A stretch of 64,000 nucleotides of DNA from Bradysia coprophila (taxonomy: Eukaryota; Arthropoda; Insecta; Diptera; Sciaridae), in assembly GCF_014529535.1 (NCBI RefSeq), contig NW_023503296.1:1460051-1524050 (forward strand). The letters are read 5' to 3'. The notes under the pieces were generated by a model, which saw nothing but the letters and a program-made list of their open reading frames with translations, was not told where the DNA came from and did no database searches. A program made the position numbers and the translations under genes. This document shows, piece by piece, positions 23,238-34,560 of this stretch (position 1 is the first letter of the stretch; the number at the start of each line of letters is the position of its first letter).

Positions 23238-23595
23238 CAATTTTTCATTTCAAATTACATGTCCACAAACACACTACCAATCATTTACAGACATTCATAA
23301 CGATTTCTACATTGAAATACAGCCATATACACTATCCACTTCCCAAATTATGAGATTTGTCACGGTTTCGTCGCCATATCGACGAAAGGTGCTAACGCAT
23401 CACAATTTAGGTATACCCAAACGTCCTGGATAAGGACGCAACGTTTGAACTACACAGGATCTTCAATCAACCGGATCTTCAATTAACATCACATTAACAT
23501 TACACTAATACAATCAATTCGTACACACTAACAACATAGCAACATATCAACATTGCATTGACAAAATGAAACTACAAAGATTGAAATGAAAAGTG

Positions 23596-23669
23596 TGCCG
23601 GGTAGCTCAAGTGGTAAGAGCATCGCCCCGGAAAGGTGAAGATTGCGGGTTCGTCTCCCGTCCTGGCAC
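23596..23669 (+). tRNA. tRNA-like sequence, array copy 2
   Basis: Identical to copy 1, including the five-T run after it; four-A form upstream. Confidence 0.5.
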
Positions 23670-24027
23670 CAATTTTTCATTTCAAATTACATGTCCACAA
23701 ACACACTACCAATCATTTACAGACATTCATAACGATTTCTACATTGAAATACAGCCATATACACTATCCACTTCCCAAATTATGAGATTTGTCACGGTTT
23801 CGTCGCCATATCGACGAAAGGTGCTAACGCATCACAATTTAGGTATACCCAAACGTCCTGGATAAGGACGCAACGTTTGAACTACACAGGATCTTCAATC
23901 AACCGGATCTTCAATTAACATCACATTAACATTACACTAATACAATCAATTCGTACACACTAACAACATAGCAACATATCAACATTGCATTGACAAAATG
24001 AAACTACAAAGATTGAAATGAAAAGTG

Positions 24028-24101
24028 TGCCGGGTAGCTCAAGTGGTAAGAGCATCGCCCCGGAAAGGTGAAGATTGCGGGTTCGTCTCCCGTCCTGGCA
24101 C
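24028..24101 (+). tRNA. tRNA-like sequence, array copy 3
   Basis: Identical to copy 1; 432 bp from copy 2. Confidence 0.5.
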
Positions 24102-24459
24102 CAATTTTTCATTTCAAATTACATGTCCACAAACACACTACCAATCATTTACAGACATTCATAACGATTTCTACATTGAAATACAGCCATATACACTATC
24201 CACTTCCCAAATTATGAGATTTGTCACGGTTTCGTCGCCATATCGACGAAAGGTGCTAACGCATCACAATTTAGGTATACCCAAACGTCCTGGATAAGGA
24301 CGCAACGTTTGAACTACACAGGATCTTCAATCAACCGGATCTTCAATTAACATCACATTAACATTACACTAATACAATCAATTCGTACACACTAACAACA
24401 TAGCAACATATCAACATTGCATTGACAAAATGAAACTACAAAGATTGAAATGAAAAGTG

Positions 24460-24533
24460 TGCCGGGTAGCTCAAGTGGTAAGAGCATCGCCCCGGAAAGG
24501 TGAAGATTGCGGGTTCGTCTCCCGTCCTGGCAC
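24460..24533 (+). tRNA. tRNA-like sequence, array copy 4
   Basis: Identical to copy 1; its unit carries the 51-bp duplication at 24603-24704 downstream. Confidence 0.5.
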
Positions 24534-24943
24534 CAATTTTTCATTTCAAATTACATGTCCACAAACACACTACCAATCATTTACAGACATTCATAACGAT
24601 TTCTACATTGAAATACAGCCATATACACTATCCACTTCCCAAATTATGAGATTCTACATTGAAATACAGCCATATACACTATCCACTTCCCAAATTATGA
24701 GATTTGTCACGGTTTCGTCGCCATATCGACGAAAGGTGCTAACGCATCACAATTTAGGTATACCCAAACGTCCTGGATAAGGACGCAACGTTTGAACTAC
24801 ACAGGATCTTCAATCAACCGGATCTTCAATTAACATCACATTAACATTACACTAATACAATCAATTCGTACACACTAACAACATAGCAACATATCAACAT
24901 TGCATTGACAAAATGAAACTACAAAGATTGAAATGAAAAAGTG

Positions 24944-25017
24944 TGCCGGGTAGCTCAAGTGGTAAGAGCATCGCCCCGGAAAGGTGAAGATTGCGGGTTC
25001 GTCTCCCGTCCTGGCAC
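24944..25017 (+). tRNA. tRNA-like sequence, array copy 5
   Basis: Identical to copy 1; first copy with the five-A form upstream. Confidence 0.5.
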
Positions 25018-25376
25018 CAATTTTTCATTTCAAATTACATGTCCACAAACACACTACCAATCATTTACAGACATTCATAACGATTTCTACATTGAAATAC
25101 AGCCATATACACTATCCACTTCCCAAATTATGAGATTTGTCACGGTTTCGTCGCCATATCGACGAAAGGTGCTAACGCATCACAATTTAGGTATACCCAA
25201 ACGTCCTGGATAAGGACGCAACGTTTGAACTACACAGGATCTTCAATCAACCGGATCTTCAATTAACATCACATTAACATTACACTAATACAATCAATTC
25301 GTACACACTAACAACATAGCAACATATCAACATTGCATTGACAAAATGAAACTACAAAGATTGAAATGAAAAAGTG

Positions 25377-25450
25377 TGCCGGGTAGCTCAAGTGGTAAGA
25401 GCATCGCCCCGGAAAGGTGAAGATTGCGGGTTCGTCTCCCGTCCTGGCAC
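25377..25450 (+). tRNA. tRNA-like sequence, array copy 6
   Basis: Identical to copy 1; 433-bp spacing from here on. Confidence 0.5.
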
Positions 25451-25809
25451 CAATTTTTCATTTCAAATTACATGTCCACAAACACACTACCAATCATTTA
25501 CAGACATTCATAACGATTTCTACATTGAAATACAGCCATATACACTATCCACTTCCCAAATTATGAGATTTGTCACGGTTTCGTCGCCATATCGACGAAA
25601 GGTGCTAACGCATCACAATTTAGGTATACCCAAACGTCCTGGATAAGGACGCAACGTTTGAACTACACAGGATCTTCAATCAACCGGATCTTCAATTAAC
25701 ATCACATTAACATTACACTAATACAATCAATTCGTACACACTAACAACATAGCAACATATCAACATTGCATTGACAAAATGAAACTACAAAGATTGAAAT
25801 GAAAAAGTG

Positions 25810-25883
25810 TGCCGGGTAGCTCAAGTGGTAAGAGCATCGCCCCGGAAAGGTGAAGATTGCGGGTTCGTCTCCCGTCCTGGCAC
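25810..25883 (+). tRNA. tRNA-like sequence, array copy 7
   Basis: Identical to copy 1. Confidence 0.5.
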
Positions 25884-26242
25884 CAATTTTTCATTTCAAA
25901 TTACATGTCCACAAACACACTACCAATCATTTACAGACATTCATAACGATTTCTACATTGAAATACAGCCATATACACTATCCACTTCCCAAATTATGAG
26001 ATTTGTCACGGTTTCGTCGCCATATCGACGAAAGGTGCTAACGCATCACAATTTAGGTATACCCAAACGTCCTGGATAAGGACGCAACGTTTGAACTACA
26101 CAGGATCTTCAATCAACCGGATCTTCAATTAACATCACATTAACATTACACTAATACAATCAATTCGTACACACTAACAACATAGCAACATATCAACATT
26201 GCATTGACAAAATGAAACTACAAAGATTGAAATGAAAAAGTG

Positions 26243-26316
26243 TGCCGGGTAGCTCAAGTGGTAAGAGCATCGCCCCGGAAAGGTGAAGATTGCGGGTTCG
26301 TCTCCCGTCCTGGCAC
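26243..26316 (+). tRNA. tRNA-like sequence, array copy 8
   Basis: Identical to copy 1. Confidence 0.5.
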
Positions 26317-26675
26317 CAATTTTTCATTTCAAATTACATGTCCACAAACACACTACCAATCATTTACAGACATTCATAACGATTTCTACATTGAAATACA
26401 GCCATATACACTATCCACTTCCCAAATTATGAGATTTGTCACGGTTTCGTCGCCATATCGACGAAAGGTGCTAACGCATCACAATTTAGGTATACCCAAA
26501 CGTCCTGGATAAGGACGCAACGTTTGAACTACACAGGATCTTCAATCAACCGGATCTTCAATTAACATCACATTAACATTACACTAATACAATCAATTCG
26601 TACACACTAACAACATAGCAACATATCAACATTGCATTGACAAAATGAAACTACAAAGATTGAAATGAAAAAGTG

Positions 26676-26749
26676 TGCCGGGTAGCTCAAGTGGTAAGAG
26701 CATCGCCCCGGAAAGGTGAAGATTGCGGGTTCGTCTCCCGTCCTGGCAC
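26676..26749 (+). tRNA. tRNA-like sequence, array copy 9
   Basis: Identical to copy 1. Confidence 0.5.
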
Positions 26750-27108
26750 CAATTTTTCATTTCAAATTACATGTCCACAAACACACTACCAATCATTTAC
26801 AGACATTCATAACGATTTCTACATTGAAATACAGCCATATACACTATCCACTTCCCAAATTATGAGATTTGTCACGGTTTCGTCGCCATATCGACGAAAG
26901 GTGCTAACGCATCACAATTTAGGTATACCCAAACGTCCTGGATAAGGACGCAACGTTTGAACTACACAGGATCTTCAATCAACCGGATCTTCAATTAACA
27001 TCACATTAACATTACACTAATACAATCAATTCGTACACACTAACAACATAGCAACATATCAACATTGCATTGACAAAATGAAACTACAAAGATTGAAATG
27101 AAAAAGTG

Positions 27109-27182
27109 TGCCGGGTAGCTCAAGTGGTAAGAGCATCGCCCCGGAAAGGTGAAGATTGCGGGTTCGTCTCCCGTCCTGGCAC
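27109..27182 (+). tRNA. tRNA-like sequence, array copy 10
   Basis: Identical to copy 1. Confidence 0.5.
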
Positions 27183-27541
27183 CAATTTTTCATTTCAAAT
27201 TACATGTCCACAAACACACTACCAATCATTTACAGACATTCATAACGATTTCTACATTGAAATACAGCCATATACACTATCCACTTCCCAAATTATGAGA
27301 TTTGTCACGGTTTCGTCGCCATATCGACGAAAGGTGCTAACGCATCACAATTTAGGTATACCCAAACGTCCTGGATAAGGACGCAACGTTTGAACTACAC
27401 AGGATCTTCAATCAACCGGATCTTCAATTAACATCACATTAACATTACACTAATACAATCAATTCGTACACACTAACAACATAGCAACATATCAACATTG
27501 CATTGACAAAATGAAACTACAAAGATTGAAATGAAAAAGTG

Positions 27542-27615
27542 TGCCGGGTAGCTCAAGTGGTAAGAGCATCGCCCCGGAAAGGTGAAGATTGCGGGTTCGT
27601 CTCCCGTCCTGGCAC
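27542..27615 (+). tRNA. tRNA-like sequence, array copy 11
   Basis: Identical to copy 1. Confidence 0.5.
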
Positions 27616-27974
27616 CAATTTTTCATTTCAAATTACATGTCCACAAACACACTACCAATCATTTACAGACATTCATAACGATTTCTACATTGAAATACAG
27701 CCATATACACTATCCACTTCCCAAATTATGAGATTTGTCACGGTTTCGTCGCCATATCGACGAAAGGTGCTAACGCATCACAATTTAGGTATACCCAAAC
27801 GTCCTGGATAAGGACGCAACGTTTGAACTACACAGGATCTTCAATCAACCGGATCTTCAATTAACATCACATTAACATTACACTAATACAATCAATTCGT
27901 ACACACTAACAACATAGCAACATATCAACATTGCATTGACAAAATGAAACTACAAAGATTGAAATGAAAAAGTG

Positions 27975-28048
27975 TGCCGGGTAGCTCAAGTGGTAAGAGC
28001 ATCGCCCCGGAAAGGTGAAGATTGCGGGTTCGTCTCCCGTCCTGGCAC
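27975..28048 (+). tRNA. tRNA-like sequence, array copy 12
   Basis: Identical to copy 1. Confidence 0.5.
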
Positions 28049-28407
28049 CAATTTTTCATTTCAAATTACATGTCCACAAACACACTACCAATCATTTACA
28101 GACATTCATAACGATTTCTACATTGAAATACAGCCATATACACTATCCACTTCCCAAATTATGAGATTTGTCACGGTTTCGTCGCCATATCGACGAAAGG
28201 TGCTAACGCATCACAATTTAGGTATACCCAAACGTCCTGGATAAGGACGCAACGTTTGAACTACACAGGATCTTCAATCAACCGGATCTTCAATTAACAT
28301 CACATTAACATTACACTAATACAATCAATTCGTACACACTAACAACATAGCAACATATCAACATTGCATTGACAAAATGAAACTACAAAGATTGAAATGA
28401 AAAAGTG

Positions 28408-28481
28408 TGCCGGGTAGCTCAAGTGGTAAGAGCATCGCCCCGGAAAGGTGAAGATTGCGGGTTCGTCTCCCGTCCTGGCAC
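28408..28481 (+). tRNA. tRNA-like sequence, array copy 13
   Basis: Identical to copy 1; the last copy in a full-length unit. Confidence 0.5.
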
Positions 28482-28840
28482 CAATTTTTCATTTCAAATT
28501 ACATGTCCACAAACACACTACCAATCATTTACAGACATTCATAACGATTTCTACATTGAAATACAGCCATATACACTATCCACTTCCCAAATTATGAGAT
28601 TTGTCACGGTTTCGTCGCCATATCGACGAAAGGTGCTAACGCATCACAATTTAGGTATACCCAAACGTCCTGGATAAGGACGCAACGTTTGAACTACACA
28701 GGATCTTCAATCAACCGGATCTTCAATTAACATCACATTAACATTACACTAATACAATCAATTCGTACACACTAACAACATAGCAACATATCAACATTGC
28801 ATTGACAAAATGAAACTACAAAGATTGAAATGAAAAAGTG

Positions 28841-28914
28841 TGCCGGGTAGCTCAAGTGGTAAGAGCATCGCCCCGGAAAGGTGAAGATTGCGGGTTCGTC
28901 TCCCGTCCTGGCAC
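28841..28914 (+). tRNA. tRNA-like sequence, array copy 14 (truncated unit)
   Basis: The tRNA-like part and its T-run are complete, but the rest of the unit is shortened by an internal deletion and ends at 29006. Confidence 0.5.
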
Positions 28915-29039
28915 CAATTTTTCATTTCAAATTACATGTCCACAAACACACTACCAATCATTTACAGACATTCATAACGATTTCTATCCACTTCCCAAAT
29001 TATGAGGTATGCGCTTGCCAGTCAGGATGCACTTACAAG

Positions 29040-30010
29040 TCTAGATACACTTGCCAATGAGAATTCGTGATACATTTACCATTCCTAAAACGTTGACCAC
29101 TCATAACACGTTGACCACTCATAATACGTTGACCATTCATAATACGTTGACCATTCATAATACGTTGACCATTCATAATACGTTTACCATTCATGATACG
29201 TTTACCAAACACTCATAACACATTGACCATACACTCATAATACACTCATAACACATTGACTATTCGTAATACGTTTACTCATTGCTCGTAACGCGTTGAC
29301 CGTCCATGATACGTTCGTAATACATTTACCACCCGTTCATACCACCCGTTCATAACACGTCATTCATAACACGTTGTCCATTCACGATATGTTGTCCATT
29401 CATAACACGTTATCCATTCACGATATGTTGTCCATTCACGATATGTTGTCCATTCATAATATATTTACCATCCACTCATAACACGTTGATCATCCATAAT
29501 ACATTTGCCATCCGATCATCCATAATACATTTGATCATCCATAATACATTTGATCGTCCATAATACGTTTGCCGTCCAGTCATAAAACATTGGCCATTCA
29601 TAATACGTTTACTCATTACTCGTAACGCGTTGACCGTTCATAATACGTTCATGATACATTTACCACCCGCTCATAACACGTTCATAACACGTCGTTCATA
29701 ACAAGTCATTCATAACACGTTGTCCATTTATGATATGTTGACCATTCATGATGTGTTTACCATCCACTCATGACGCGTTGATCGTCCGTAATACGTTTGC
29801 CGTCCAGTCATAACGCATTGATCGTCCACTCGTAACACGTTGCCGTCCACTCATAATACGTTGCCGTCCACTCATGATGCATTGCCGTCCACTCATGATG
29901 CATTGTCGTCCACTCATAACGCATGCATTGACCGTTCGTGATACATTGACCGTTCATGATGCATTGACCGTTCGTGGTACGTTGACCGTTTGTAGTGTGT
30001 TGACCATTCG
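29040..30010. repeat. Degenerate minisatellite, about 18-bp core
   Basis: Many diverged copies of a core near CATAATACGTTGACCATT, mixed with longer and shorter variants (CACTCATAACACGTTG, CGTCCACTCATAATACG). It follows directly after the tRNA-like array and is much older looking than the array. No coding capacity. Confidence 0.85.
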
Positions 30011-30298
30011 TGATTCGTGCAAACTTAGTGTGCGTGTTTTGAGGAAGTTTTCTCTGTCTCCGTTATTTTTCAAGCGTTTGAGTGGTTTGAGCAATTTTAG
30101 CGTTTGAGAGCAGTTTTAGTCCCTGAATTCTTTGTCGGCGATGGAAAAGCAACAGCGGAGAAAGGATGACGAGGCGAAGGGCCGAAAGGCAGAGGTGAGA
30201 GAATTTCGTAGAAAAGATTTTATTGGAATTTTTATTGGAATTTTTGTTGGAACTTTTGATGGCTTTGGTTGCGAGATGCGAAAAGGTTTTTTCTGTTA

Positions 30299-30536
30299 TC
30301 TGATGCTACGATGGGTTTATTCGAAGTAGCTTTTCACTGAAATGTCCTTTCCCATCAGTAGATGGCAAAACGTTTTCATGCAAACTTTAAAATACCAGTT
30401 CAAGTCAAACGTTTGCTGCTGTCTTGTGAAGGGTGTTCTTAGAGCAACTGACGATGGCCAGACCACGCTGGCCTGGGACCGCTATTAACACCTGAGGTCG
30501 AAACAGCGATTTTTCTCTTGAATCACTTAACGTGAA
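30299..30536 (+). ncRNA. Candidate structured RNA repeat, copy 1
   Basis: About 238 nt share clear identity with 40667-40909. Both keep a GCTAC/GTAGC hairpin near the start, the hairpin CCATC-AGTA-GATGG, an outer GCTGT/ACAGC pairing and a final TCAC/GTGA hairpin. In this copy 30431-30442 pairs with 30482-30493 at 10 of 12 positions. In the other copy the same helix pairs at all 12 with different bases, including three double compensatory changes. That pattern points to selection on RNA folding. Identity is unknown; it might be part of a SINE or a non-autonomous transposon. Orientation is set by the pairing description only. Confidence 0.4.
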
Positions 30537-30695
30537 ATTTGGAGGGAAGAGCTGAAGTAGCTCTGTTTGTTTTTGTTTTTGTTGTTTACTCTCGTTTTTT
30601 TGTTTTTTGTTATTTGCTCTCTTTTTTCTGTTGTAATCAGGCTGTTGATTGTGTTTGTTTTTGTTGTTGATGTTAATTTAGTTAGGGACCGAGAA

Positions 30696-32089
30696 GCAGG
30701 AGACCATTTACTTCCGTATGGTTTCAGGGCCATTTCTGTCAGACATTGGAACGAGACGGAATCGAATTCATCGACAATACCATAGCCAATTATGAAATTC
30801 AATTAGGTTCAAAATGCAACAACAGGAAAATCGGAAAATTGAAGCAAAACTCAAGTAAAATCATATTGAATATTTTGAGTGGAACATAATTAACGTATTT
30901 AACAAAACGAAAACGATCATTTTTTAATTCATGTTGACTGTTGCAATGATTATAATAAAATTCACCTTTCAACAAATTTGCGGTATATGCATGTAATTTG
31001 CTTAATATAATACATATAAGTGTCGTTGTTTATAGGTTGTTTATACACTGAACAATGTTGAAGAAGAGAAGTAGTAGACTTGATGAATATTACCAAAAAA
31101 AAATTTTGCGTCACAAAGTGGCAGATGATTCGGACGTATTAGGACGTATTCTTGCCTATTTTAAAAAAATTCTTAAAAGTACTTTCCTCAACATCTGCCA
31201 CTTGTGACGCAAAATTTTTTTTGGTAAAATTTTGTTTCTAGAATTTCTTTGGTCAAATTTTTGCTGTTACAGTTTTTGCGTTCAAGCGGAGAATGCGTCA
31301 CCTCCAGCGATATCAGTTGTTTTGGAAGTATGCACAGTGACTTGCGTCACTTTTACTCTTTTGAGTGTTTTTGACTGATATCAGTTCTTTTGGAAGAATT
31401 AGTAGATTGAAAAATTTGAAAAATTTGATAAATTTAAAAAATTTGATAGATTTGAAAATTTTGAAAATTTTTGAAATTTTTGAAAAGTTTTGACAATTTT
31501 TGAAATTTTTTGAAAATTTTGAAATTTTTTTTCAAATTTTGAAATTTTTTTTCAAATTTTGAAAAATTTTCAAAATTAAAAAAAAAAATTTAAAAAAAAA
31601 ATTAAAATTTTAACTATATACTAACTATATAGGTCAATATAGCTATATACTAACTATATATAGGGGTCAATGTAGCTATATACTAACTATATACGTCAAC
31701 ATATCTATATATAGGTCAGTATAGTCATATAATAACCATATATAGGTCAATATTGCTATATAGTAACTATATATAGGTTAATATAAGTCAATATAGCCAC
31801 ATATACGTCAATATAGCTATATATAGGTCAATATAGTCAGATAATAACTATATATAGGTCAATGTAGCTATATAATAACTATATATAGGTCAATATAGTC
31901 ATATACTAACTATATATAGGTCAACATAGCTATATATAGGTCAACATAGCTATATATAGGTAAATATAGCTATATATAGGTAAATATAGCTATATATAGG
32001 TAAATATAGCTATATATAGGTCAATATAGCTATATACTAACTATATATAGGTCAATATAGCTATATGTAGGTCAATATAGTTATATATA
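30696..32089. repeat. Segmental direct repeat, copy 2
   Basis: Near-identical to 21718-23111, about 8.98 kb away in direct orientation. The left junction follows GAGAA. On the right the minisatellite continues instead of meeting the tRNA-like array. Confidence 0.85.
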
Positions 32090-32240
32090 GGTCAATATAG
32101 CTATATATATGTCAATATAGCTATATACTAACTATATATAGGTCAATATAGCTATATGTAGGTCAATATAGCTATATATAGGTAAATATAGCTATATATA
32201 GGTCAATATAGCTATATATATGTCAATATAACTGTATATA
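31610..32240. repeat. AT-rich minisatellite, longer copy
   Basis: Same 18-20 bp GGTCAATATAGCTATATATA unit as at 22640-23111, extended by several further units beyond the end of the duplicated block. Confidence 0.85.
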
Positions 32241-32242
32241 AG

Positions 32243-32585
32243 TCCAGTTGCCCAACATACACCAAAAGTGATCAAATTTTTCCCGCTGCCCAACATACAC
32301 CAAAAGTGACCAAATTTTTCCCGCTGCCCAACATTCACCGAAAGTGACCAAATTTTTCCCGCTGCCCAACATTCACCGAAAGTGACCAAATTTTTCCCGC
32401 TGCCCAACATACACCAAAAGTGACCAAATTTTTCCCGCTGCCCAACATACACCGAAAGTGATCAAATTTTTCCAGTTGCCCAACCAGACACCGAAAGTGA
32501 TCAAATTTTTCCAGCTGCCCAACCATACACCGAAAGTGACCAAATTTTTCCAGCTGCCCAACCATACACCAAATTTAATTTTTCC
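32243..32585. repeat. 38-bp minisatellite, about nine units
   Basis: Each unit contains CTGCCCAACATACACC, AAAAGTGACC and AAATTTTTCC. Because 38 is not a multiple of 3, and no unit holds a stop on the minus strand, all three minus-strand frames stay open across the array. They read the same rotating peptide (CMLGSGKNL and GQREKFGHF). Confidence 0.85.
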
Positions 32586-32589
32586 TACT

Positions 32590-34456
32590 GCCCAAATTTT
32601 CAAATTTTCACACTCAAAAAATCCACACACACACACACTTAAAGGTGTTCTTATATGGGACTTATATGGGAACTTCGAGGAGCGCTAGCTCCCAAACGAG
32701 GCCCGTTCCCCCCAATTTTTTTTTTCTGGAATGTCTTAGAATGACGACTAGAATCTACTCCCAAAATTTCAAGAAATTCTAAAGAAGACTTTAGGAGATA
32801 GGCTCTAACTGGAAACACGGACGGACGGACGGACGGACAAACCACAAAGTAACGTAGGATTTTTTCATTTCGTTTAAAGTACTGTAATAGACCAAAATGT
32901 ATGGGATATTGGCTTCTTGGAAGATTTATTGCGTAGCCAAATTTTAAGCTACAAGAACGTGTGATAGCTCGTTGAACTCGTACGGACGCCTAGTTTTTTT
33001 TGAAGCTAATTTGGAGTCATTTGGATTTGAATTGTAGAACTTCAATATTTGCTGTATATATGGTTCTGCAGTCTACGACAAAAAAAATTTTTAAATTTTT
33101 TCTAGTAATAGGACTTGCGTCACGGGCGCTATGCTAACGCGCGCCCATGTTTCAGCGAAAAAAAAAATTTTACAACGCTTACCCAAATCTCCAGATCTCA
33201 AAGTTTTGTTCGTTAAATTTCAACGAAAATCGAGGGCATTTCCAGTGCTCTTCGGTTGTGTTCTGGTATATTCATGTTTCAGAGACGATATACATTGATG
33301 ACATGGTTGCAGTATATTACCATAGTCCGCAGGACTGGAAAATTGATGGCATCGCGGACTAATCCCTTCGCTTTAGTTGCTATGATCTTATGGTGTATGT
33401 AAACGCCTGTTTCCATCGCATTTTCGCTGTCCATAGTCCATAGTCAAGACACGTATCGGCAGAATACGAACGACCACACGTTAAGAGATTGTGATTGTAC
33501 TGTTCGATTTTACGTGTATTACATAAAAGTTGCGTATTTACGTGTGTCTTCCATTGATGTTATCCCAGCCGAGGCATTGATAAATGTGTTGTGATAGCTT
33601 CAAGGAATCAAGATAATTTGCCGCACATCGCCTACCAAAATCTTGTCACTTTGGCTGATCTGGACAATTTCGGTTGAACAATTTCGCACTTTCTGGCTTC
33701 GCTATTGTCTGCTATGGCCACTTGAACATCGTTGATGTGTGTGTCATCGAACGTGGAATGATTGACGACCGGTTATAATTCAGATGCGGAATGATCTGGA
33801 CTGGAAGTAAACCACTGTTCGCGGTCACTATGTGGAGTGCTTGTTTGCGTGAGTAAAATTGAAATTTACTTCACTTATGTCGGATCCTCGTTCCGTCTAT
33901 GAAATAGTCTTCTTCCGATGTACGAAACAAAAATACGATGTTTTGTGCTTGACACAAATATACGATTTATTCAACAGATTTATATGAGACACAAGTCACA
34001 ACCCGAAATCACTTATTCAGCTTATCCGTTCAATACTCAAAACGAACTATTTCTTATCAAAACCGAGTTGGTCTACAAAAATCTCTTTCCTGAGTGGGAA
34101 CGTATCCGATCAATGGTCAAACTGGAACTGAATTTCTGTATTTTTCCAATCGACCGTTCGGTTCGATTGTCATTTTATATTTTATCAAATTGATGTGAGT
34201 GCATTTGCACTTCTCATCCGTCCAACCTCGATGTCAATACCTGCATTCCATGCATTTCGCATGATCTGCATTTTCGTGATATCATTGATTTATGCAAAAT
34301 TCACATTTTCAGCCATTCGGCATGAGGGGTACCACACTTACCTTACTATAATCATCATCATCATCGCCGCTCGGTCCAAATCATTAACTACAATGATCTT
34401 TCGTAATTGTCTGTACGTAAGCGGCCTTTCCGGTGCCAATAGACGGTTAATTTGTG
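32590..34456. other. Degraded repeat-derived sequence, no supported gene
   Basis: Includes a GACG microsatellite (32818-32838), a stretch with GCGTCACGGGCGC (33117-33131) and AT-rich filler. Frames up to about 90 codons at 33918-34193 and from 34195 match nothing I know and have no splice context. Confidence 0.45.
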
Positions 34457-34560
34457 TAAATTTACTTCCGTACGGTTTCAGGCCATGTCTGTCAGACATT
34501 GGAACGAGACGGAATCGACTCCATCGACAGTATTATAACCATATTTCTCTTACGACAATC
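34457..34560. repeat. Third, diverged fragment of the segmental-repeat left end
   Basis: Matches the first 100 bp of the blocks at 21718 and 30696 (shared TCTGTCAGACATTGGAACGA and GACGGAATCGA), then diverges. It shows that the left edge of the duplicated block is itself a dispersed repeat. Confidence 0.65.

Larger units (their letters stand above)
23112..29006 (+). repeat. Tandem array of 14 units of 432-433 bp, each with a tRNA-like sequence
   Basis: Thirteen full units and one truncated unit lie head to tail. tRNA-like parts start at 23164, 23596, 24028, 24460, 24944, 25377, 25810, 26243, 26676, 27109, 27542, 27975, 28408 and 28841. Spacing is 432 for the first three steps, 484 for the fourth and 433 afterwards. 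The fourth unit has a 51-bp internal tandem duplication (24603-24704). From unit 5 on, each unit has one more A before GTGTGCC. No other differences were seen by eye, so the array was made or homogenised very recently. The last unit has an internal deletion between CTA microhomologies (about 28984) and stops at 29006. Open frames of 90 codons in each unit start at a GTG beside the tRNA-like sequence and are not credible genes. Confidence 0.92.

Noticed and set aside
23161..28677. Thirteen identical 90-107 codon frames in the tandem array
   Set aside because: They begin at GTG next to the tRNA-like sequence and read straight through it; the frames are a by-product of the repeat and show no protein features.
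23112..29006. CRISPR-like array
   Set aside because: Units are 432 bp with no unique spacers and the context is an animal genome.
30150..30190. Possible first exon MEKQQRRKDDEAKGRKAE with GTGAGA donor
   Set aside because: It is only 18 codons of biased composition with no downstream exon to join.
30430..30500. Slight resemblance to 5S rRNA (ACCACGCTG and GGGACCGC)
   Set aside because: Only short words match and the order and spacing of 5S domains are missing; too weak to name.
30448..30503. Hammerhead-like CTGACGA and CGAAAC in structured-repeat copy 1
   Set aside because: No stem joins the two boxes as a hammerhead needs, and the first box is not kept in the copy at 40.8 kb.
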